A stretch of DNA of 64,000 nt from Tetragonia tetragonoides (Eukaryota > Streptophyta > Magnoliopsida > Caryophyllales > Aizoaceae): the NCBI GenBank assembly GCA_038025085.1, contig CM076152.1:34537501-34601500 (forward strand). The letters are read 5' to 3'. How positions within the stretch are numbered: position 1 is the first letter of the stretch; every line of letters begins with the position of its first letter. The translations under genes were made by a program, and so were the position numbers. The notes under the pieces are model-generated. The model ran no database searches. It had not been told where the DNA came from and was given only the letters and a program-made list of their open reading frames with translations. This document shows, in pieces, positions 56,744 through 64,000 of this stretch.

Positions 56744-58661
56744 AAGGTATTATATCTTGGGTTGTTTTTGGTGCAAGATTGACATCGTTGATGATGGTTA
56801 ACACAAAGGTATCTCAAAGAGGTCAGCATAGGCTATATCCATAACACTTCAAACTTTTTCTGTCCGCGGCCCTACATCCAACAAAGAACAAATGTTAGAA
56901 TTACAAAAACAGGCAAGTTCTCGACATTTTGCAGTTGTCCTTAAAATTCTGAGTTGCAAATATGTAAACCAGTGGATAATTTAGCAGAAGCTATTTGCTC
57001 AGAATGCGTATGCTCAAGACTTTAGCTTTATCAGATTGCTCTTAATCTTCAGCCTGAAAAACGCAAAAGAATGAGGAATGAACGCAGTAAGAACAAAAAA
57101 TTGATAGCCATGAGTGCAAAGCCCTGAAGCCCTGACTGGCACCAGCAGCAAGATATGTGTCCAAGGTTAGCATGTCTTTTCCGCCGGCAAAATATGGAAA
57201 TCTTTGATGAAGTTTTTGGAAAGTAAAATGAAGTCACACATTCCTAAAACTCTATAACTTATCTTGCTTATGGTGCTTCAATATGAATACTTACACAGAG
57301 GAGTATTTCCTGAATATAGTACGAAGAATTCCATATTGCTTGATCGAAGGTAAATCATTTGAACCACAGAAGGTAAGAGGCAGATAAAGAAATAGCAGCA
57401 CACCAATCAGAAGATTGGTGAACTAATGAACTATGCATTTAGGTGTCAAATTTCTCGTGAACTGGAAAGGCAGATAAATTGGAGGGGGATAAAAGTGGCC
57501 GCAAGATCAGAGAAATGAAGTCTAGTGTAACTCAAGAGAGAATTTATGTCACTAACGCCATTCAGTTAGAGATAAAAAAAACTATGTACCACATGATGCA
57601 TACTAGCATCAAATTGCATTCTCAGGTGTCAAAGGTAAGTTGTCCCCATAATTAACCGTGTTAATCTTCATAAAGCCCAATACCTTAACCTGAACTAATT
57701 GGCATCTAGTCGAGCAGCCCATCGATTTATTTTTCACTCCATACTATTGTATAATCTCAATGTGAGGCGTTTTTATCCACATAACTCACATGGAGCCTCC
57801 AACACAAACCATAAGAAGAGGACAAGAACACCAAACAGCCATAGGTCTATTGTTGGAGCTACCTTGGAAGTCATTCAGAGCAAAAGATTTCAGAACGTAG
57901 AATTCGGATGTCGTGCTACAAGAGCGCGGCTGCTCTTTGTGAAATCATGGAGATGAAGAAATTTAGGATGAAAAGAGGCAAAGGAAACAGAAGATGATGG
58001 ATTGACGGCCAAGGCACAGAAGCAGGGAAAGGGTACATCAAAGAGTTGTAGCACCAAAAGGCCTCAAGCTTGAAGGTCAAGGTGGATAAATTTCGCATTT
58101 AAGTTGAGCTGGAGGTGAATTAGTTTTCAATCAGACATTTGTTTACTTACTAATATGATAAACGGCAATGCAATCTAAAGCAACTAGAAGAAGATATGAT
58201 GCAATGCAAGGGCCTCGCCATATACAACAGACCTTAAGGCATACTTTTAGATCAGATAAAAGAGCTCCCTAATTTTGGGCCTTAAACATTCAACTCCAAC
58301 AAAATTCAAATTTGAAAATTTAGAATTGTCTGATTACAAGGACTACTTTCTAGTTTCTAGCAGTCTTCTCTTCTGTTTTCCTGTTGTAAGGGAAGTTTCC
58401 CCACTAAAAAGGTATTCAGTTACTCAAGCTGTTCCAAAAAGAATCCAGGAAGGTATTAGCATTAAACTAGCAAGGTATCACAATCTCCCTATGATGGTAT
58501 TGTTCTGAGTCTGTTCAGATTTTTTGTATACTATATTATAGTCTCGTTGGCTGAAAGCCGAACTGATTCTGACTTCTTATATATGGTGGTAACATAAAAT
58601 TTCTTTAGTAAAATAAAATGAAGATTTTCTTCTGAACCACTAGATAGATATAGTTGCTTGG
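56744..58661. other. Gene-free intergenic region
   Basis: No supportable gene in about 1.9 kb. Short open frames here have no family resemblance. Upstream promoter of the methyltransferase-like gene lies next to 56744. Confidence 0.4.
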
Positions 58662-58860
58662 GTGGGTAGTGCAATGGCCACCCCTTACTTGTCTCAGCAA
58701 AGACCCGGGTTCAAGTCTCATATCTTTCAAAGAGCAAGGTTTTCTTACAAATTATTTCACTCTTCTAGCACTAGTTTTGCTCGCAGCTGAGGAATGTGCA
58801 AAATTGGACTGAAATATATGTGGATGAGTTGCTCCTTATTTGCTACATTTGGGTTAAGCA
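58662..58860 (+). mobile_element. tRNA-derived SINE
   Basis: GGGTGGGTAGTGCAATGGCC (A box) and CCCGGGTTCAAGTCTC (B box) about 35 bp apart resemble a pol III promoter of a plant SINE. The right limit is approximate. Not a functional tRNA because no closing acceptor stem is present. Confidence 0.55.
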
Positions 58861-59564
58861 AGATATATATGCATTCTTCTTCCTTTTTCATCCAAAAAAA
58901 CAAACCCATATAATGGAGAAACCATTTGAACTACCAAAGCAGTATTGATTCTCACTGGACTTGCACATTGGTTTGTCCAGAGAAATACTAACATTTCATA
59001 GAGACATTTAATCAAACACCTTCTGTGCATACACATAAACACCACAAATACCTTCAATGAGATAATACTATGGTAAACAAAGCCTATTTAATACTTGGGC
59101 ATTTTCAATTGGTTCTGGTGGGTGAAAGAAAACACAAACAAATACACAAACAAGGCAAATTGAAGCTTCCATGGCAGCTAAGAGCAAATATGCAGAATAC
59201 TGGAAGCTAAAAGCAAAATCCTTATCACAAGTAAAGCCCAAGAGAGAGAGAGAGAGAGAGACAATTCAGCAAACCTTGATGTTAATATGGTGCTGGTAGT
59301 TTTACATGAGAGGAAGCAGCATAATCCATTAACAATTGTTTGTGAGCATTGTGTTCTGGTTCTACACTTGTACTGGTCTTGCGAGGCAAATGTGGGCAAT
59401 CAAATTTCTTGGGGTTATCTCATAAAAACATTGTTTTCTTTTGGCCCTGATGAAATAACCAAATTGCGCTTAAGGGTCCTCTTCAGAATTTCTTTTTTGT
59501 TGTGTGCCCCTGCCCATGATTTTGGTTGTGGAAAAACATTTTTTCAATAAACAATTTTCTCATT
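58861..59564. other. Gene-free spacer
   Basis: No gene. A (GA)n microsatellite at 59241-59260. Confidence 0.4.
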
Positions 59565-59752
59565 TTTAGTTGTTTGGTTTTTCAAAAGGAAAATGTTTTA
59601 TTCACCCAGTAGGTGGTCAACCCACTTTAAAATTGAGTCTAACTCTCTCATAACTAACACCGTCAATAGGAAATTGAGGGTAATGACCTTGACCCCCCAA
59701 CCTAGAGATTGGAGGGATGAGGGCTCTATCATTTGAGCTCCCACCTTTTACA
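59565..59752 (-). mobile_element. tRNA-derived SINE (minus)
   Basis: On the minus strand GTGGGAGCTCAAATGATAGA resembles an A box and GGGGTCAAGGTCATTACC a degenerate B box, followed by a body rich in TGAATAAAACATTTTCC. Limits are approximate. Confidence 0.5.
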
Positions 59753-59985
59753 AAAACTTGTGTGCATTTAGTTCATGGTGGACCAATGGTCTAAATGTCA
59801 CCTCATACTTGATCTGGAGTCACCCCCTACTTTCAATGGAGCCACCTTCCTTGGCGACACCCCATATTTCACCAGAAGCCACCCCTCTAATAATGAAGTC
59901 ACCCCCTAATTCACGTGGAGCCACCCCTCAAAAATACTTAGCCCACGATAGAATAAGTCCACACAACTCCACAACACTTAACCCA
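59753..59985. mobile_element. MITE with reiterated GGAGTCACCCC phrases (inverted relative)
   Basis: ACAAAAACTTGTGTGCATTTAGTTCATGG-like left end (split here for length: CTTGTGTGCATTTAG then TTCATGGTGGACC) and right end AGCCCACGATAGAATAAGTC with CACACAA mirror 20404-20740 in inverse orientation. The interior repeats GGAGTCACCCCCTA and GGAGCCACC. Confidence 0.6.
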
Positions 59986-60774
59986 AATGGTGGAATATAC
60001 ATGTCTTTGGCAGGATGAAGTTTTGATACATTTTCCTTAAGAGTTTTATTAATTTGTTTCTTTTTTTCTTTATGGTTTTTTCTTATAGCGTTTGAAAAGG
60101 GGAAGAAGAATTATCATTAATTGATAGCCAATAATCGGCATATACAACAAATAATCATTCCTACCTAAACAAAGATGTAGAATAACAGTACACACTTCTT
60201 TTCAATTCCGAAATATCGCTTCTGACACTCGCTCTACAACCATAGCAGAAATCCAAAACCATGGTTATTTGTTTTTTTATTTATCTATATTTATATTTAT
60301 AGTTATAATTATTATTTTATTTTTTTTATGGTCATTGTTGATGTTTATGTTTATTTTTAGTAAATTTTTTTATTTAATTTAGATTTTATTTTTTCAGGAA
60401 AAAATTATTTACATTTATCACCTTTTTTTGTAGTTGTTAAGTAAACGTTTTAGAATTTTAAAGTCAAATAAATAAGTTAAAAAGGTTAAAAAAAAATTGA
60501 TTTTACACATCATGGGTTAGATTCAGATTACAAACTTATCTTGCAAATTAAATCAGATTCCAGTCAAGATTTTCCAGTCCATTCATTCAATGAGTCATAT
60601 TCACATGAACACATTTTTGACCCACTTAAGCTTACAACAACACCAATACAACCTGATCCCAGCTATTCCCCAAGCAATACATATATGACCTCCCTTAAAA
60701 CTTTGAGAGGTGATCTCACCATTCTTGTTATAAAGGGTAAATATGATACCAAAAACGAGTCTAAAATCTAAAGC
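59986..60774. other. AT-rich 3' flank of the MTP gene
   Basis: No gene. AT-rich simple sequence at about 60270-60400. Confidence 0.4.
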
Positions 60775-63479
60775 TCATGGTGAAGTAGAAGGCAGTTTGT
60801 TGAGAACTGAATGCTCTGGCTTGTGATCGCACTCGAAATCCAAATGCACAAACGCTCGTTCGACTTCAGGGAGCTTTTCGATCTTTATCTGCAATGACTC
60901 TCCAATTGCATGAGCTTCTTTCAGGGGCAACTCCTCTGGTAGCTCAATGTCAACCTTTTTCATAGTCACACAATGGAACATCAAGATAAGAATATCAGTC
61001 TTTTCCTCCCATTTGCAAGTGATAAACAAAAGAAAAAGGACATCAAAAGCAGGATGAACTGTACTTCTTGCTATGGACACGGAAAAAAGTGTTATGTCGC
61101 GTGTCTGACACATGAAACAACACATTTCCGACAAAAGGAAACGACACCTTTACGAATGCATTCACCATTTTGAATGCTTCGTCATGTGTGTGTGTTGTGT
61201 TTGTGTTGGTACAACCCTGAGTGACACTAAGAGTATAAGACTAACCTCGACAAAGTAAAGAACACCAAAGGTGTAAGCTCGGACTGTGTCAACCCGTTTG
61301 ATTACACTATGATGCCGTATGACAAGATAAGTGAGTTTCTGTAGGACTTCAGGAGGAGCTGCTTGTCCAACCAGAGAAACTGCAAGTAGAGAAAGACTCA
61401 TAAGTTGAAAACAGTTACTGGTCCATCATAAATTTTCAGCCACTTCAGTTAGAACTTAGAAGCTTGGTTTGGAGAGCTACAAATGATGATCCCTGCCTAA
61501 TTGTATTAAGTTTCACAGAATTTAAAAGATGAAGCTACAAATGATACCAGAAATTTACTTTTGCATAATTCAAGAAATTTTCAAAACCTTAGATAAAGTT
61601 GATTCTGAAACTCGAGGCGACTTTTCTATCAGTAGTTCTCACCATATTGAATTCATTTGAACGTTCTGGTATCAAATCTATGTTACTCAGACTCGGAGAA
61701 AAGGATTTAAAATGGGTATTATGTAAATGCAATGAGTTCCATCGGTATTTTGGTCTTCAAGTGTCAATCGTACAACAATGTATATGTTTTAAATGAACAG
61801 TATCAGTACTACAAGCATACAGACATAATCTAAAATGCCTAGTTACCATAGATTGTAAACTGGGATGGAGCTGTTTACCTGCATTTTCCAAAACAGTTCC
61901 AGACCAATTTGTAATGGTATATATTGCTAGAATAATAGCACCAACAGGATCAATCCACCAATAAAATTTATCACCAAGAACTGCAGCAATCAACCCCACA
62001 ACATTTGTCACTACATCAAAGTAGTGATCCTGCCAACAGGAAAGGCACAATATGTCAATTCCACCAAATTATTTGTCCAATCAATCAGTGCAATTGAAGT
62101 GAGCTTTTTCAAAAGAAACAACACCTCCCAATTACACTGCATTATAAACTGAAAGTATGATTAAGTATCACTATCAATTACTATACAACTTCCCAATAAT
62201 GAATCAGACCAAAAAGACTTATTAAGTATATCTGTGTTTGATTTGTTTAAAGTTTTTCTTATTGTGCAGTAGTAAACAATCAGTGCATTAACAAAGATGC
62301 ACCGGTAGTTCAGAGTATTGCCCCTGACAGTAAGATTGAGGGTTCAATTCCTATCGGCCTTTGTGCCTCTTAAAACAAAAACCAATGGCATTTCTAATCA
62401 AGGATGCACCCATTGAACCGCCTTAGGGTGTCCTAGGCAAGACCCTTGTGAGAGGCACCAAGGTAATGGAGTGAATCGAGTGATATGGATTTCTTAAGAT
62501 TTGGAAAGGATACCTTTGCATATGCACGGACGATCTTGCTCCCTGACCTTCTACAATAAATCCAGAGGACAAGCTTCACACCAGTGGCAAGAAGCATAAT
62601 TGAATAAAGCCAGATAAGTTGCTCCTTTGTCATCTTTGGTGATGGCTCATTTTTTATTAGCTGTTCCACAGCTTCAATCATCACCTGAAACCCTGTCATT
62701 AACAAAGTCTTCAGAAGTACTTTCATGTACAATAATCAATTTGTTCTCAGGATATAAAGATATACATTGTATTCCCCAATGACAGTTAAATTGTAAATAC
62801 AAAACAATGCTGGAAACAAGTACTCCCTCCGTCCCAATTTAATTGTCCGATTTGGTACCCGTGACTCACAATGAGTCACAGATACCAAAGCGGAAAAATA
62901 GAATTGGGACGGAGGGAGGGAGTACAACTTATCAGATCTGTTCATAGAGCTTACCAAGAGTGGCCATGACAGCAGCAAATATTACAATCCCCACTGGTTG
63001 AACCCTTAATTTGCCAATTGGGTATTGGTAAATGTTGATGTTCTTCATTGACAAATGAGTGAACCAAAGAATTCCACCAGCCAACAGATCTAACAATGAG
63101 TCGAGTGTAGATGCTGCTATCGCTATAGAACCACTTCTTACAGTTGCATATATCTGCATTTGTTTTTGTGCAAGTACTCAACACTGCTTAGCCTACTAGC
63201 CAAACCAAAAGCAGCAAATAGTACAGTACTTGTCTTGAAATTCCTAAATTGGCTTAAATATACTGCTCCAAGTAAGTAGTTATAGTGAGCTTTGTATTAG
63301 CATTACCTTTAATACAAGCAAGATAACATTAGCCCAATTGGATATGTTCATTGCTCTCTCATGTTGGGCTTGCTCTCTCATTTCTTCTTCTTCATCTATG
63401 TCAAGAGGTGAATCAAGAGAGTCGACTTCCTCGAACGATTTTAGTGTTGCTACCTGTCGTTCATAGTATTCCTTCTCCG
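60775..63479 (-). CDS. MTP10: Mn-CDF metal tolerance protein (MTP9/MTP10 type), 5' partial
   Basis: Six exons visible, in coding order: 63479-63307, 63153-62955, 62692-62514, 62029-61879, 61379-61246, 60954-60775; phases agree and no stop interrupts. The N-terminal exon is upstream of 63480 and was not found before the window ends. The product is a cation diffusion facilitator that exports Mn2+ (and perhaps other divalent metals) across an endomembrane in exchange for protons. Seen: [20 protein letters not shown] before the first membrane segment, [12 protein letters not shown] with the DxxxD metal site in TM2, [19 protein letters not shown] with the second DxxxD in TM5, [11 protein letters not shown], and the cytosolic domain with [18 protein letters not shown] and [13 protein letters not shown]. 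The ending [12 protein letters not shown] fits the MTP9/MTP10 clade rather than MTP11. The exact orthologue cannot be decided. Confidence 0.93.
62290..62375 (+). mobile_element. tRNA-like SINE in an MTP intron
   Basis: GCACCGGTAGTTCAGAGTAT (A box) and GAGGGTTCAATTCCTATC (B box) lie in the intron between 62029 and 62514, antisense to the gene. The body after the head is not clearly delimited. Confidence 0.5.
62821..62924. mobile_element. Stowaway MITE in an MTP intron
   Basis: About 100 bp, left end TACTCCCTCCGTCCCAATTT and inverted right end AATTGGGACGGAGGGAGGGA followed by GTA, flanked by TA. Almost a complete palindrome with GTGACTCACAATGAGTCAC at the centre. It lies in the intron between exons ending at 62955 and starting at 62692. 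Confidence 0.85.
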
Positions 63480-64000
63480 CTAAAACAACACAAAAACATG
63501 TTCCAGAAATTATAGTTATTGAGCTGTAAAATTCGATAATGAAACAGAGAAAAATTAATCCTATCTCCTTATTATCACTCTATTAAGACTTATACATACA
63601 ACATAGTGTGTACTATCTGCAGTTAGCAATGAACTCTTGATTACTTGAATTTGGTAAGGGAATTAAGCAACAAGACAACATTTTGTAAGAACTCAAAGAG
63701 CTTAAGAACACAGTCATTTTGAACACTACTACTTTTGTTGGTTCACTCCAGCAGTATCCATCATTGACCACAGTGATTATTCCCCCGCATTGACTTGTAG
63801 GCACCTCAAAGGGTGGGACAGACAGCCAGACGAGGATCGAGAGCCAAAAATGGTTGATGAATCTCTATCACTCAACCACACCGCCTTGTTCATTTTGAAC
63901 ACTACTATGCATGAGAAACAAAGAAAGAAACCCCAAAAGACAGAACCAAATGCAAAGCTAACACTATGGCTTCATGTTTTGGTAACAAAAATATCACTCA
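63480..64000 (-). other. First intron of the MTP gene (incomplete)
   Basis: Reading on the minus strand from the window edge, I see no N-terminal MTP coding sequence and no other gene. The acceptor TTTTAG lies directly before the exon at 63479. The first exon must be further upstream. Confidence 0.5.

Noticed and set aside
57049..57956. Short open frames as exons of an extra gene
   Set aside because: No domain, no consistent splice signals and no conserved phrase.

Overview
The window looks like nuclear DNA of a flowering plant: AT-rich, with spliced genes (GT-AG introns), plant-type protein families, tRNA-derived SINEs and many plant transposon families. Two six-cysteine knottin peptides of the type known from Mirabilis and Phytolacca suggest a Caryophyllales dicot; this is inference from family knowledge, not from any search.

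Host genes are few and sit mainly at the two ends. Left part: an intronless TMCO1-type ER membrane protein gene (minus, 1498-2082) and a large eight-exon gene (plus, 11184-19953, 1276 aa) for a conserved plant protein of unknown function, often labelled 'stress response NST1-like'. Middle: an intact knottin antimicrobial-peptide gene (plus, 25585-26508) and, 24 kb further, a paralogous second exon without a first exon (50605-50825). Right part: an F-box/FBA pseudogene (minus, about 51840-52782), a single-exon DUF2828 protein (plus, 53410-55119), a two-exon plastid-type methyltransferase-like gene (minus, 55605-56743), and most of a Mn-CDF metal tolerance protein of the MTP9/MTP10 type (minus, 60775-63479, first exon outside the window).

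The rest is mostly transposon. 4085-6235 and 27600-29785 are two copies of one element with about five ~310-bp tandem units each. 6287-8385 and 41365-44453 are decayed Ty1/copia remains; the second interrupts a smaller element whose uninterrupted relative lies at 20800-21425. 23871-24318 is a complete miniature LTR element (TRIM) with primer-binding site. 30190-36720 is a LINE relic broken by two apparent solo LTRs and a MITE. 36963-48378 holds a cluster of long-TIR, Mutator-like non-autonomous elements, three with perfect 9-bp target duplications. Tourist-, Stowaway- and other MITEs, SINEs and microsatellites fill gaps, including introns.

The genes form no operon or evident pathway. I found no convincing new multi-gene system. 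The most unusual features are the serial duplication of the TMCO1 gene's last codons plus 3' flank, the DUF2828 protein whose metal-site residues are altered, the first-exon-less knottin paralogue, and the well-preserved transposon insertion histories.
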